Assembly: GCF_013133775.1 (NCBI RefSeq)
Contig: NZ_JABGBO010000004.1
Coordinates: forward strand, 62,001-126,000
From: Pelistega europaea
GTDB taxonomy: Bacteria > Pseudomonadota > Gammaproteobacteria > Burkholderiales > Burkholderiaceae_B
Reading direction: 5' to 3'
DNA length: 64,000 nucleotides
The stretch's first letter is position 1. Each line of letters starts with the position of its first letter. The position numbers were made by a program, and so were the translations under genes. This document shows positions 38,940-49,063 of the stretch, one piece after another. The notes under the pieces are model-generated. The model was given only the letters and a program-made list of their open reading frames with translations, was not told the origin of the DNA and did not search any database.

Positions 38940-39086
38940 AATTGTGCTACTGCAAGGATAAATCGTGCTGATGCAAGTATAAATTGTGTCAATGCAGGGA
39001 TAATTTTTGACATTACAAGGATAAATTGTGCTGATGCAAGGATAAATTGTGTCAATGCAAGGATAAATTTTGACATTCTCTTGTGA
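38940..39086. repeat. Array of seven 21-bp direct repeats upstream of a DNA-binding-protein gene
   Basis: Units start at 38940, 38961, 38982, 39003, 39024, 39045 and 39066, all exactly 21 bp, consensus core TTGTGYYRATGCAAGGATA. Three subtypes alternate, so units 2-4 and 5-7 form a 63-bp higher-order duplicate. The last unit is degenerate and runs into GTGAGG, the ribosome binding site of the next gene. A 91-codon minus-strand frame through the array encodes a Cys-containing heptapeptide repeat, but it has no ribosome binding site. Confidence 0.85.
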
Positions 39087-39096
39087 GGATTTACAC

Positions 39097-39585
39097 ATGA
39101 TTAGTGCTGAAGAGTTTCTTGCTCAAATAACTCCACGTTCTACTTTAGCTGCATTCCATGATGATATTGCTAAATTACGGGCAGCCAAATTGTCCTACAG
39201 CAAAATTCAGCAATTTCTCCAACTAAATGGAGTGATTACCCATGTGAATAATGTTCGTGGTTACTGTCAGCGTCATATTGAGAAAAACCATAAATCTACA
39301 CCGGTAGAACCCATCCCTTCTCTTGCAGAAAAATCCGAGCAGCAGGTAGCAACTACCAATACAAAATCTACTACTCAAGAAGCTCCTCGTCACCGTAAAA
39401 CCACCAAAAAATCGGCTAAAGCCAAAACATCCTCCTCCCAATCACACTCCACCTCAAAAAACGAGGTCAAACCTAGCACAAAGGACAAGGCCGTCACCCA
39501 ATCACGTACTTCCAAAAAAACCAAAACACGCAAAAATACACCTAAAACGGTAGCTCCCAAAGATCTACAAACAAGTCTGTTTTAG
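39097..39585 (+). CDS. Putative DNA-binding protein with basic, histone-like tail
   Basis: 162 residues from ATG 39097 (GTGAGG eight bases upstream). Residues 1-62 form a compact domain with a likely helix-turn-helix: LRAAKLSYSKIQQFLQLNGV then NNVRGYCQRH, a pattern seen in small plasmid- and element-borne DNA-binding proteins. Residues 63-160 are Lys/Ser/Thr-rich, low complexity, similar in composition to histone H1-like tails, and the protein ends DLQTSLF. I do not recognise the gene. The 21-bp array directly upstream suggests autoregulation or a nucleoprotein assembly; this is inferred. Confidence 0.7.
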   Translation: MISAEEFLAQITPRSTLAAFHDDIAKLRAAKLSYSKIQQFLQLNGVITHVNNVRGYCQRHIEKNHKSTPVEPIPSLAEKSEQQVATTNTKSTTQEAPRHRKTTKKSAKAKTSSSQSHSTSKNEVKPSTKDKAVTQSRTSKKTKTRKNTPKTVAPKDLQTSLF

Positions 39586-39778
39586 TTTCTTAAACTACCC
39601 TAACTCTGGTTAAAAGAGAGTGTTTTAGATTGATTATCTGAGTGCTATCAAAAGAGCTAACTCAACCTATTTTCCAGGAAACAATCTAAATTTTAGGCAT
39701 TTATACAACACTTTTATCAAGAAAAAGATATTAGCCCTTGCCAAATGTTTAAAACTAGCACATAATTACGTTCTTAAC

Positions 39779-39856
39779 GCGCCCGTAGCTCAGTTGGATT
39801 AGAGTACTTGGCTACGAACCAAGGGGTCGTGGGTTCAAATCCTGCCGGGCGCGCCA
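39779..39856 (+). tRNA. tRNA-Arg (anticodon ACG), copy 1
   Basis: Acceptor GCGCCCG pairs with CGGGCGC, discriminator G and encoded CCA. Anticodon arm CTTGG-CTACGAA-CCAAG gives ACG. T-arm GTGGG-TTCAAAT-CCTGC. 78 bases including CCA. Confidence 0.95.
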
Positions 39857-39895
39857 AGATTTTTCATAATATATCTCCTTAGTATGTTGTTACAT

Positions 39896-39973
39896 GCGCC
39901 CGTAGCTCAGTTGGATTAGAGTACTTGGCTACGAACCAAGGGGTCGTGGGTTCAAATCCTGCCGGGCGCGCCA
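39896..39973 (+). tRNA. tRNA-Arg (anticodon ACG), copy 2
   Basis: Identical to the copy 117 bp upstream over all 78 bases, separated by a 39-bp AT-rich spacer with no resemblance to the tRNA; probably one transcript. Confidence 0.95.
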
Positions 39974-39980
39974 ATTTAAA

Positions 39981-40014
39981 CGGACTTGAAAACATTCATT
40001 TTCAAGTCCGTTTT
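39981..40014 (+). terminator. Terminator of the tRNA-Arg pair
   Basis: CGGACTTGAAAA-CATTCA-TTTTCAAGTCCG then TTTT. Confidence 0.9.
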
Positions 40015-40126
40015 GCTTTTTAATCCCTCTTCTTTACTAAAGCAACTTTACTTCCGATGTATTGGAACAATCTTCCGCTCAAAAATAGCATTTTTCTGCC
40101 CCCGTATCTTTGCACAAGTAAACCAA

Positions 40127-41092
40127 TCACACCTTTATATCTTGAAAAGCAGTCAACCCGTAAGCACTTTCACAATTACGTACCGCATTATTAATTGCCT
40201 CTGCTATCACTCTTGCTGCTAGTGTTCCCAAAATATCTACACTCACATCAGCCACCTCCCCTGATGCCATTGCAAAAATCGTATCCCCATCCAAAGAAGT
40301 ATGAACAGGATTAATTGTTCTTGCATAGCCATCATGAGCCATTTGAGCAACCTTATTAGCCGCTGTTTTACTTAATTGCGCATTCGTTAGAACACACCCT
40401 ATGGTGGTGTTTTCACGCCAAGAATTTCGTTGATCAAAGATTCTATCTAACATAACCTGCTCGGTATTACACAACTTTCCTTGATTGAGAATACCCGCTA
40501 TTTGTTGTCCTGTATGCAAATCAAAAATATCTCCTAGTGCATTAACTGCTACCACAGCCCCTATTTTGAGATTCCCAATCTGTACAGCATAACTTCCTAT
40601 CCCCGTTTTCATCGCCGTCGCCATACCTAAATACTTCCCTACACTGGCTCCAGTACCGGCACCATAATTACCATCTTGATAGTTGTTTTGCTCATAGGCA
40701 TACTGGCAAGCCTGATACCCCATCGCTTTATCAGGTCTTATATCAAAGCGCCCACATGTCAAATCAAATAACGATGCTCCACAAACAATAGGAACAGAGC
40801 ATACCCCAACATCGAATCCCAATCCTTTTTGCTCTAGATACTGCATCACTCCATCACAAGCCTCTAGACCATAGGCACTGCCACCACTTAATACTACAGC
40901 ATGAATAGCCTCAATCATATTAATAGGATTTAAACTATCTGTCTCACGCGTTGCTGGAGCACTTCCCTGAACACTTACTCCAGCCGCAGCACCATGAGGA
41001 GCAACAATCACAGTACACCCTGTTGCTGCCTCTTTATTGGTTACATTACCAATCAAAAACCCAATATCAGTCACTTTAATCTGTTGCATCAT
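40127..41092 (-). CDS. P1/S58 family peptidase (DmpA-like)
   Basis: 321 residues of the self-processing aminopeptidase/esterase family. Family features: IGFLIGNVTN at the start, VVLSGGSAYGLEACDGVMQYLE near 67-88, GNYGAGTGASVGKYLG near 140-155, the processing-site region ENTTIGCVLTNAQLSK near 225-241, and DGDTIFAMASG near 264-274. The residue after the usual TTIG is Cys where Val is frequent; whether this matters is unclear. The protein has many cysteines for a cytoplasmic enzyme. GGAGTG precedes two adjacent ATGs. Confidence 0.88.
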   Translation of the reverse strand: MMQQIKVTDIGFLIGNVTNKEAATGCTVIVAPHGAAAGVSVQGSAPATRETDSLNPINMIEAIHAVVLSGGSAYGLEACDGVMQYLEQKGLGFDVGVCSVPIVCGASLFDLTCGRFDIRPDKAMGYQACQYAYEQNNYQDGNYGAGTGASVGKYLGMATAMKTGIGSYAVQIGNLKIGAVVAVNALGDIFDLHTGQQIAGILNQGKLCNTEQVMLDRIFDQRNSWRENTTIGCVLTNAQLSKTAANKVAQMAHDGYARTINPVHTSLDGDTIFAMASGEVADVSVDILGTLAARVIAEAINNAVRNCESAYGLTAFQDIKV

Positions 41093-41173
41093 TCACTCCT
41101 TTCCGGCTAACTCTGGCTGAGTCAAAGTTAAAAATCCCAGTCACTTTAACCTGTTGCAGCATTCATTCCTTTC
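41068..41173. repeat. 36-bp direct repeat duplicating the peptidase gene start
   Basis: 41068-41103 (codons 1-9, start codon and ribosome binding site) recurs at 41138-41173 with three mismatches, 70 bp upstream of the gene. The second copy also has GGAATGA before ATG and opens a 28-codon frame. The remainder of the gap to 41408 holds no gene; AGGAG before the next ATG is at 41398-41402. Confidence 0.7.
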
Positions 41174-41408
41174 AACAAACTATTGTTGTTATGCATTAAT
41201 AATCCGATGCTGATTGTTATTAAACACTTCTCATTATAACGAGTAAAGCATATCGCAATTTTCTTTTAACCTTAAAGTATATGCCCTTCTTTTAAAAATA
41301 TCCCATTATCAACTAACTAGTACGACTACCAATATTCATCTCCTTATACTTTCCTCTATAATGCCAATATCATAATTAAAACAGCGTTTTTATTTTAGGA
41401 GACTATTC

Positions 41409-43082
41409 ATGACCCAACTGAGTTATGTACATGGGGCATCAGATAAACCTTTACTCGGAGAAACCTTAGGACAAAATTTCGATCAAGCATGTTTGCGCTA
41501 TGCAGACCAACTAGCATTAGTTTCCCGTCATCAAAATATCCGTCTTACTTACCAACAACTCAAAAGTCAAGTCGATACTGTTGCATGCAGCTTAATCCGT
41601 CTTGGTTTTAACCCTGGAGATCGTCTAGGTCTATGGGCAACCAACTGTGCAGAATGGACAATTATTCAATATGCTTGCGCCAAAGCAGGGATTATTTTAG
41701 TGAATATGAATCCTTCCTATCGTCGTACAGAATTAGAATACTCACTAAATAAGGTAGGGTGCAGTGGTTTGGTCATCATCTCTCAATTTAAAGACAGCGA
41801 TTATATTAAGATGGTCTATGATGTTGTCCCAGAGTTAAAAACCTCAGAAATTGGAAAACTGAAAGCTGAAAATGCACCAACCCTGCGTTATGTCATCAAA
41901 CTAGATGAAGAACCTACTGCTGGCATGCTCAATTATAGTTATCTGCTACAGCCACCATCAGAAGAAGAGCTAAAACATCTACAGCAACTAGGAGAGCAAC
42001 TGCAATTCGATGACCCGATTAATATCCAATTTACCTCAGGCACAACAGGCAATCCCAAAGGTACAATGCTCACCCATCATAACATTTTGAATAATGGTTA
42101 TTTTATTGGTGAAACTATTAAACTCACTTCCGATGATGCCGTTTCTATCGCCGTTCCCCTCTTTCATTGTTTTGGTATGGTGATTGGTAATATTGCCTGC
42201 GTCACACATGGTTCGACTATGGTTTATCACGACCAGGTATTTAACCCTCTCGCCAACCTACAAGCGATTGCCGAAGAACGTTGTACCGCATCCTATGGTG
42301 TGCCAACCATGTTTATTAATATGTTAGAACACCCAGAGTTTGATAAGTTTGATTTAAGTTCGCTACGCACTGGAGTGATGGCTGGGACAATTTGCCCCGC
42401 TGAAGTCATGAAAAAAGTGATTGATAAGATGCACATGTCCGAAGTCACTATCTGCTATGGCATGACAGAAACCTCTCCTGTAAGTATGCAAAGTCATGTA
42501 GACGATCCTTTTGACAAACGTGTAAATACTGTTGGCCGCATCCATCCTCATGTAGAAGTCAAAATTATCGATTCCGAAGGACGTATTGTCCCTCGTGGTA
42601 CACCAGGAGAATTATGTACTCGGGGTTATTCTGTCATGCAAGGTTACTGGGGCGATCCTGCAAAAACAGCAGAAGCTATCGATACTGCTGGTTGGATGCA
42701 TACAGGAGATTTAGCCACTATGGATGAAGACGGCTATTGTGCTATCGTAGGTCGAATTAAGGATTTGGTGATTCGTGGCGGTGAGAATCTCTTCCCTCGT
42801 GAAATTGAGGACTTTCTCTATACTCACCCTGATATCCTAGAGGCACAAATCGTAGGCGTACCTGATGAGAAATATGGAGAGGAGCTATGTGCTTGGATTA
42901 AACCGCGTGAAGGAAGTGTCTTGACAGAAGAAAATATCCGTGCCTTTTGCGATGGACAGATTTCTCGTCAAAAAATTCCTCGCTATATCCGCATCGTGAC
43001 AGAATTTCCTATGACTGCCTCAGGTAAAATTCAGAAATTCAAGATTCGTGAAATTATGGCAGAAGAGCTCTCACAAACCTAA
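41409..43082 (+). CDS. Acyl-CoA synthetase (AMP-binding family)
   Basis: 557 residues; activates a carboxylate, probably a fatty acid, by adenylation and thioesterification. P-loop [18 protein letters not shown] near 209-226, A5 motif [12 protein letters not shown]7 [32 protein letters not shown] near 435-466, and the catalytic lysine in [14 protein letters not shown] near the C-terminus. The order and length fit medium/long-chain fatty-acyl-CoA synthetases of betaproteobacteria. Single gene with its own terminator; exact substrate not determinable. Confidence 0.88.
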   Translation: MTQLSYVHGASDKPLLGETLGQNFDQACLRYADQLALVSRHQNIRLTYQQLKSQVDTVACSLIRLGFNPGDRLGLWATNCAEWTIIQYACAKAGIILVNMNPSYRRTELEYSLNKVGCSGLVIISQFKDSDYIKMVYDVVPELKTSEIGKLKAENAPTLRYVIKLDEEPTAGMLNYSYLLQPPSEEELKHLQQLGEQLQFDDPINIQFTSGTTGNPKGTMLTHHNILNNGYFIGETIKLTSDDAVSIAVPLFHCFGMVIGNIACVTHGSTMVYHDQVFNPLANLQAIAEERCTASYGVPTMFINMLEHPEFDKFDLSSLRTGVMAGTICPAEVMKKVIDKMHMSEVTICYGMTETSPVSMQSHVDDPFDKRVNTVGRIHPHVEVKIIDSEGRIVPRGTPGELCTRGYSVMQGYWGDPAKTAEAIDTAGWMHTGDLATMDEDGYCAIVGRIKDLVIRGGENLFPREIEDFLYTHPDILEAQIVGVPDEKYGEELCAWIKPREGSVLTEENIRAFCDGQISRQKIPRYIRIVTEFPMTASGKIQKFKIREIMAEELSQT

Positions 43083-43086
43083 CAAC

Positions 43087-43112
43087 CAAGGGTCTCTTGA
43101 GACCCTTTTTTC
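43087..43112 (+). terminator. Terminator after the acyl-CoA synthetase gene
   Basis: AAGGGTCTC-TT-GAGACCCTTTTTT. Confidence 0.9.
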
Positions 43113-43290
43113 CTTTATTCCCAAAATTACCTCCATTTTGAGTAAAGGAAATTCATAGATCCAAGGTATACTTAATCGCAGCGGATGCACCAGCAACCAA
43201 CACGTTTTTTGTTTGAGTATGCTATCATTTGTCCTGCGTTGGCAGTGGGAATGCTCTACCTCCATTCTCTTTATCATTAAACTTATTTTT

Positions 43291-44199
43291 ATGAACCAAT
43301 CTCTACTAGGTGTACATCTTCGCCTACTTGGCATGGCTTGTTTATGGGGGGCCTCTTGGCCTTGGGGACGCATGGCAGCACAAGTGATTCCCCCTATTAC
43401 AGCATCAGCCATTCGTTTTTCTATTGCCAGTATTGCCTTACTTATCTGGCTTTATTATGCGGACAATTTTAAAACTGCACGCTCACTCACAAGCAAGCAA
43501 TGGCTAGGATTACTTGCTACAGGATTTACTGGTATTTTTGCTTACTCCGCATGCTTTCTAACGGCTCTTCAATGGACTCCTTCTGGCAAAGCCTCTGCCG
43601 TTATTGCCCTAAATCCTGCTATTACCTTGGTCTTTGCAGCCCTTTTATTTAAAGAAAAACTTAACAAGAGCATTTTGTTAGGCATAGGCCTGGCTGTTTT
43701 TGGATCCCTTTTTGCCATTTCCCAAGGTCATCCGCTCGCTTTTTTCTCTGGGTCTGTCGGCTTAGGAGAGTATTTATTACTAGGATGTGTCTTAGCATGG
43801 GGAGGATACACTTTACTAGGACGTGTATTACTCAAAGGAATTGACGCTCTTACAGCTACCACCTTTGCAAGTGTATTAGGTGCCATTTTGCTATTAATCG
43901 CAGGAGGATTGACTGAGGGAATCCAAGCATGGGAAGCAGCACTTCATTCAACATGGAGTGTAAAATTTGCGCTTATTATGATGGCACTAGGCTCTACTAC
44001 TCTTGCCTATTCTTGGTATTTTGATGGGGTCAAAGCCTTAGGTGCTGGTAATGCATCTGCCTATATTGCCCTTGTCCCTGTATTTGGTATCAGCATCTCT
44101 GCTATTTTCCTTAATGAACCTCTTCATCATTCGCTTCTTATTGGAGCACCACTAGCTATTCTTGGCATGGTGATTATGCACTGGGGACAAAGCCACTAA
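43291..44199 (+). CDS. EamA/DMT family inner-membrane transporter
   Basis: 302 residues from ATG 43291, where the usual N-terminal helix begins (MNQSLLGVHLRLLGMACLWGASWPWGR); a longer frame from 43213 has no support. About ten hydrophobic segments in two repeats of the EamA domain, each starting near LLGMACLWGASW and LLGCVLAWGGYTLLGR. Probable drug/metabolite exporter with unknown substrate. Its last 26 bases overlap the end of tilS on the other strand. Confidence 0.85.
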   Translation: MNQSLLGVHLRLLGMACLWGASWPWGRMAAQVIPPITASAIRFSIASIALLIWLYYADNFKTARSLTSKQWLGLLATGFTGIFAYSACFLTALQWTPSGKASAVIALNPAITLVFAALLFKEKLNKSILLGIGLAVFGSLFAISQGHPLAFFSGSVGLGEYLLLGCVLAWGGYTLLGRVLLKGIDALTATTFASVLGAILLLIAGGLTEGIQAWEAALHSTWSVKFALIMMALGSTTLAYSWYFDGVKALGAGNASAYIALVPVFGISISAIFLNEPLHHSLLIGAPLAILGMVIMHWGQSH

Positions 44200-45355
44200 C
44201 AATCAGCTGTACTCGTCCTTTCTGGACACTTACCACCCACTCTCCATGCACTAACTTGACAGCACGATCAGTTCCCAACTGGTGCACCCCTCTTAGCTGC
44301 CGCATCCACTCCTGCAATCTCCTTTCTGTCGGCATCTCTACCCCATGCAGTGCCAACCAATACCGCAACACATAGCTTTGTCGATATGCTGGCAATGATC
44401 TCCATGCTTTTAAGTCAAAGCTACGCCTATCCTCACTGGGTGTCAACTGTGCAAAATCCTGTGCAGATAAATCTTCAATCATCTGCTGTGCTTCTGTCAT
44501 CAGATGGGCATGCCGTGCTATATTTCGTTTCCAACCACACCAATACTCATTTAATACTGGTGCAAGATGCTGGCGTATCGCTCCACGCTTATATTTCACA
44601 TCTAAATTACTCTCATCTTGCACAGCCAACCACTGTGTTTGCTTAGCAAACCAATCAGCAAGTGATAGGATAGCACTACGTTCTATCGACAGCCAAGGAC
44701 GATAAAAATGCACCGCATAACCCTTATTGTTGGAGGTAACTAAAACACCGTCAGTATTGTCAGCAACATCCTCCTCTTTATAGCAGATACTCTGCTCTCC
44801 TCCTGATGACATCGTAGGTAGGGCATTATCCACATAGCGAACACTCTCTTCACGCATTCCTTGCATTCCTTTAATACCACTACCACGTAATAGTCGGAGA
44901 AGTAAGGTTTCGGCTTGGTCATCCAGATGATGAGCAAGTAGAAAGTGATGCACCTGGTGCTGCTGTGCATAACCCAAAAAGGCCTGATAGCGTGCCTCAC
45001 GTGCAGCACCCTCTATACCCAAGCCACTCTGCTTATCCACAGAGACAGCTATAGGCGAAAAAATAATACGAGACAGGTGAAATTGGGAGAGTAAATCAAC
45101 TAATTGTTGACAATGCTGTTGCCAATCATCTGCCGCGGCCATCAGTCCATGATGAATATGAACACAGTGCAACACAATATCATATTCATGTGCAAGTTCT
45201 GCTGCACAAACCGCTAGCATGGCAGAATCAGCCCCTCCGCTTAACCCTATGGCAACAGAATTGCCTCGTAAGGCAGCAAATAAGTCAGCCAGCGGCTTTA
45301 ACAAACTGCTGGCATGATGAGGGAAACGAGACAGTGATAAATGGGTCTGCCCCAT
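44174..45355 (-). CDS. tilS: tRNA(Ile)-lysidine synthase
   Basis: Converts C34 of the CAU tRNA-Ile to lysidine, changing its codon and charging identity. From ATG 45353-45355 (AGGAG upstream; the longer GTG start is less likely) it has 393 residues. The N-type ATP pyrophosphatase motif SGGADS is at 39-44, followed by HCVHIHHGL and LAHHLDDQAETLLLRLLRGSG. The C-terminal tRNA-binding domain is present. A stretch near 165-200 is longer than in E. coli. Downstream of accA with a 98-bp gap. Confidence 0.93.
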   Translation of the reverse strand: MGQTHLSLSRFPHHASSLLKPLADLFAALRGNSVAIGLSGGADSAMLAVCAAELAHEYDIVLHCVHIHHGLMAAADDWQQHCQQLVDLLSQFHLSRIIFSPIAVSVDKQSGLGIEGAAREARYQAFLGYAQQHQVHHFLLAHHLDDQAETLLLRLLRGSGIKGMQGMREESVRYVDNALPTMSSGGEQSICYKEEDVADNTDGVLVTSNNKGYAVHFYRPWLSIERSAILSLADWFAKQTQWLAVQDESNLDVKYKRGAIRQHLAPVLNEYWCGWKRNIARHAHLMTEAQQMIEDLSAQDFAQLTPSEDRRSFDLKAWRSLPAYRQSYVLRYWLALHGVEMPTERRLQEWMRQLRGVHQLGTDRAVKLVHGEWVVSVQKGRVQLIVSGFVPSA

Positions 45356-45453
45356 TGCTTCTCCTATAAACACTCACTTCGATATTGAAATTGAAGTTGA
45401 TGTTTCTCCTCGCTTTTTAAAGTAAGGAATTAGAACTCCCTTATTTTCTGCGA

Positions 45454-46416
45454 TTAATTTTTCTCACTAACGCGACCATAACTCATGAGTCGCTCTAAAC
45501 GACGGTCAATAAGCTGTGAAGCACTCAATCCCTCTACTTGACGCAATGCTTCACCCAAAGCACGTTTGAGAGTCTTGCACATCGTCACAGGGTCACGATG
45601 AGCCCCACCAACAGGCTCATTAATCACTTTATCAATGAGTCCCAATTCTAGTAATCTTGGAGCCGTAATACCCAATGCTTCGGCAGCAAGTGATGCCTTA
45701 TCAGCACTACGCCATAAAATAGATGCACAACCCTCTGGAGAAATTACTGCATAGGTTGAGTATTGCAGCATCTGCACCACATCACCCACTGCGATAGCCA
45801 AAGCACCGCCAGAGCCCCCTTCTCCAATAATCGTTGAAATTATAGGTACTTTAAGCTCTGCCATTGCATAAAGATTATGACCAATTGCCTCTGACTGACC
45901 TCTCTCCTCGGCACCAATACCGGGATAAGCACCTGGAGTATCTACAAAAGTAAACACCGGCAAATTAAACTTCTCTGCCAAACGCATCAATCGCAATGCT
46001 TTACGGTAACCTTCTGGTTTTGGCATACCAAAATTACGCTTAGCTCGCTCTTTGGTGTCTCGACCCTTTTGATGACCAATTACCATGCACGCCTCGCCAT
46101 TAAAGCGGGCTAAACCACCCACAATAGACTGATCATCGGCAAACATACGATCGCCATGCAACTCATGAAAATCTGTAAAGATGCCATTGACATAATCCAT
46201 AGTATAAGGGCGTTGTGGATGACGCGCCACAAGTGCTACTTGCCAAGGTGTCAATTTATCGTAGATTGCCTTGGTTTGGGCTTCAGACTTTTGTTGTAGA
46301 CGGCTAATTTCCTCAGAAATATCCACCGCCGATTCAGAGGAAACATTGCGCAATTGCTCAATTTTTTGTTCTAGTTCTTCAATTGGCTTTTCAAATTCTA
46401 AAAATGTGTTTTTCAT
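45454..46416 (-). CDS. accA: Acetyl-CoA carboxylase carboxyltransferase subunit alpha
   Basis: With AccD transfers carboxyl from carboxybiotin to acetyl-CoA, starting fatty acid synthesis. 320 residues, the usual length. N-terminal coiled region with [19 protein letters not shown], then the crotonase-like core with [19 protein letters not shown] and [16 protein letters not shown] near 195-211. Precedes tilS, an order common in betaproteobacteria. Confidence 0.97.
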   Translation of the reverse strand: MKNTFLEFEKPIEELEQKIEQLRNVSSESAVDISEEISRLQQKSEAQTKAIYDKLTPWQVALVARHPQRPYTMDYVNGIFTDFHELHGDRMFADDQSIVGGLARFNGEACMVIGHQKGRDTKERAKRNFGMPKPEGYRKALRLMRLAEKFNLPVFTFVDTPGAYPGIGAEERGQSEAIGHNLYAMAELKVPIISTIIGEGGSGGALAIAVGDVVQMLQYSTYAVISPEGCASILWRSADKASLAAEALGITAPRLLELGLIDKVINEPVGGAHRDPVTMCKTLKRALGEALRQVEGLSASQLIDRRLERLMSYGRVSEKN

Positions 46417-46637
46417 GAAATTCTCACCCGTAGTATATTTACAGCGGTTAGTCTAATTCACCATTATAACCTAAAAAATGTCAATCACAGATGCCAACGA
46501 CCATCACATGCCATGTCCCTATAACCAATACCTACCACTACACTACTGACAATTAACACTAAATAATATCGCAATATGACTTATTTACCTATTGTGATTC
46601 TTCGCTTAAGACTGACAATTAGCCTTTAATAAAGACT

Positions 46638-46785
46638 AATGATTAACCCTAATTAAGGCTAATCATTGGCCCAAATAAGGATGCAATGTGACAAACCGAG
46701 TAATTACCCAATCCCATCAATGCGACAAGCCAAATAATGACCAAACTACATCAATGGGACAGACCGAGTAATTGCCCAATCTCAT
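46638..46785. repeat. Three 34-bp tandem repeats and an inverted repeat between accA and cysS
   Basis: Units 46684-46717, 46718-46751 and 46752-46785 begin CAATGNGACA and end CAT; units 1 and 3 are most alike. AATGATTA...TAATCATT (46638-46645 and 46660-46667) is an 8-bp inverted repeat. The 381-bp gap 46417-46797 shows no gene. Confidence 0.7.
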
Positions 46786-46797
46786 GAGTGATAAAAC

Positions 46798-48234
46798 CTA
46801 GATACGTCGCCACTGAGTCACTCCACCTGGTTTATCTTCCAGCTCGACACCTGCATCCTTGAGCTGTTGGCGGATTTCATCAGCACGAGCAAAGTTTTTA
46901 GCTTTTTTGGCTTCTAATCGCTCTGCCACCAATGCCTCAATTTGTGTCTCGCCTAACGACTGTTGCGTCTCGTGACGTGTATAACGTGTAGGGGAACGTA
47001 AATAAGCAACAGGGTCTTGCTGTAAGATTCCCAGCACCCCACCCAATGCACGTAACTGGCTAGCTAAAGCACGAGATTTTTCACGATTGGCCGCCGTATT
47101 TAAGTCAAACAATACTGATACAGCAAGAGAAGAATTAAAATCATCATCCATTGCTTGTGCAAACTCAGCAGCATAGCAACTAGCCCAATCAACCTCAACT
47201 TCATCGTAACCTACATTGTGTAACGTTTGATAAAGTCGATCGATAGCTGCCTGTGCATCTAATAAGTTATCTGGGGTAAAATTCTGGGCACTCCGATAAT
47301 GATTGCGTACAATAAAGAAACGCAACATTTCAGCTTCACGTACATTAAAAGCATACTCTGCCGTAGCAACATCATCTTTTGCACCAATGGTTTGGCGAAT
47401 GGTACGGAAATTACCCAATGATTTAGACATTTTCTCATCATCTACCATCAATGGGCCACAATGCATCCAAAGGTTTGCCAAAGTTCCACCATAGGCCCCC
47501 TCTGTCTGTGCAATTTCATTTTCATGATGAGGAAATTTCAAGTCAGGACCTCCTCCATGAATATCAAGTGGCAAACCAAGCAACTCCTTACTCATTGCAG
47601 AACACTCAATATGCCAACCAGGACGCCCCCAACCATAAGGAGACTCCCATTTGGAATCTGCCGGCTCTTCTACCTTGGCCGACTTCCACAACACAAAATC
47701 CAAGGGGTCACGTTTACTTTCAGACACAGCAATACGTTCCCCTGCACGCAAATCATCTAAAGAACGACCTGATAACTTACCATAGCCCGGAAATAAACGC
47801 ACAGCGTAATTCACATCACCATCATCACCTTGGTAAGCCAAGCCCTTTTTCTCTAAATCCTTGATAATCTGCAACATCCCCGGAACATGTTGAGTAGCTC
47901 GTGGTTCATGGCTAGGCGGTTCTACACCCAAAGCTCTCTCGTCGGCATGCATAGCATCGGTATAGAAACTAGTGACCTCATGTAGTGTCTTACCCGTCGC
48001 CAGGGCTTTCTTAATAATCTTGTCATCAATATCGGTAATGTTACGCACATAGTTAACATCATAACCCTTAATACGCAACCAACGTCGAACCACATCAAAG
48101 CTCACTAACATACGGGCATGACCTAAATGGCAGAAATCATAAACAGTCATTCCGCACACATACATACGCACCTTTTTGTCTTCAACAGTCTTAAGTGATT
48201 CTTTTTGACGCGATAAAGAGTTATATATCAACAT
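46798..48234 (-). CDS. cysS: Cysteinyl-tRNA synthetase
   Basis: Class I synthetase charging tRNA-Cys, 478 residues. HIGH-type motif HLGH at 36-39 ([11 protein letters not shown]), zinc ligand Cys28 in CGMTVYD with further zinc ligands in WHIECSAM and HHENE, and KMSKS near 267-271 ([11 protein letters not shown]). C-terminal anticodon-binding domain ends TQWRRI. Divergent from the TPR gene, 93 bp apart. Confidence 0.97.
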   Translation of the reverse strand: MLIYNSLSRQKESLKTVEDKKVRMYVCGMTVYDFCHLGHARMLVSFDVVRRWLRIKGYDVNYVRNITDIDDKIIKKALATGKTLHEVTSFYTDAMHADERALGVEPPSHEPRATQHVPGMLQIIKDLEKKGLAYQGDDGDVNYAVRLFPGYGKLSGRSLDDLRAGERIAVSESKRDPLDFVLWKSAKVEEPADSKWESPYGWGRPGWHIECSAMSKELLGLPLDIHGGGPDLKFPHHENEIAQTEGAYGGTLANLWMHCGPLMVDDEKMSKSLGNFRTIRQTIGAKDDVATAEYAFNVREAEMLRFFIVRNHYRSAQNFTPDNLLDAQAAIDRLYQTLHNVGYDEVEVDWASCYAAEFAQAMDDDFNSSLAVSVLFDLNTAANREKSRALASQLRALGGVLGILQQDPVAYLRSPTRYTRHETQQSLGETQIEALVAERLEAKKAKNFARADEIRQQLKDAGVELEDKPGGVTQWRRI

Positions 48235-48327
48235 GACAAAATCTCAATAGGCTAAAATATAAACCTGTAAGTATAACATCCACGCAACTAACTGCATACT
48301 AGATTATGTAAAAGAAAGGGAGTTCTT

Positions 48328-48984
48328 GTGAATAGACCAGCATTGTTATTAGGCATAAGCCTTGCTTTTAGCACCTCTATAGCTGTGGCACAGTTTGTCC
48401 CTATTGGCGACCTACCTGATGTTCCTCAAAATACAGCTACTGATAATCAAACTCCTGCAGTGACTGCCCAACCACCACATGCCATTGATGAAAAGCCTGT
48501 AGAGGGAGGTTCTGAAACGGTTGCTAAATTTCTAGATTGGCTAACTCCCAGTGTAGATACCGATATTCCCGAAACTGCCTCACAAGCAGCTAGTCGCATT
48601 AGTGGACTTATTTCCAATGGGCATGCTGACAAAGCTCTAAGCGAAATTGCCAAACTCAAATCCAACTCTGATGATGGTAGCCTAGGGACTAATGTACAGC
48701 TGATGTTTTTAGAAGCCCGTGCTTATACAGCCAAGGGAGACTTCAATCAGGCATTAGATATCTATCGACAAATGACTTATCGCTACCCTGAGCTTGCTGA
48801 ACCATGGAATAATATGGCCATACTCCAAGCTCGTGCTGGTTCACTTGATGAAGCATTGTCTTCTTTGCAAATGGCATTAAGTATTCGTCCTGATTATACT
48901 ATTGCAAATCAAAATATCGCCCATATCTACTCCTTACTTGCACAGCGCTCTCTAAACAAGAGTGGCGTGTCACAGAAAAAGTAA
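48328..48984 (+). CDS. Exported TPR-repeat protein
   Basis: 218 residues from GTG 48328 (AAGGGAG upstream). A signal peptide covers about 1-22 (ending AVA|QF). A Pro/Thr-rich linker (30-60) precedes tetratricopeptide repeats from about 118 to 210 (ARAYTAKGDFNQALDIYRQM, PWNNMAILQARAGSLDEAL, ANQNIAHIYSLLA). TPRs imply a periplasmic protein-protein role; partner unknown. The cyclophilin gene follows by about 80 bp and both products are exported. Confidence 0.85.
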   Translation: MNRPALLLGISLAFSTSIAVAQFVPIGDLPDVPQNTATDNQTPAVTAQPPHAIDEKPVEGGSETVAKFLDWLTPSVDTDIPETASQAASRISGLISNGHADKALSEIAKLKSNSDDGSLGTNVQLMFLEARAYTAKGDFNQALDIYRQMTYRYPELAEPWNNMAILQARAGSLDEALSSLQMALSIRPDYTIANQNIAHIYSLLAQRSLNKSGVSQKK

Positions 48985-49063
48985 TCCACCAGATTTTGAG
49001 GCTTTACCCAGGACTTTATTGATACAATAAAATTTCTGCAACCACCTCAGTTTGGGGAATGAT

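Noticed and set aside
38823-39098. 91-codon minus-strand frame with a Cys-containing heptapeptide repeat
   Set aside because: It is open only because 21 bp is a multiple of three; there is no ribosome binding site and it overlaps the leader of a better-supported gene.
39779-39973. tRNA-Arg pair as an integration site for a genomic island
   Set aside because: No integrase and no 3'-end tRNA fragment apart from the two full copies was seen.
46684-46785. 34-bp repeats near cysS as a CRISPR array
   Set aside because: Units are directly adjacent without spacers.
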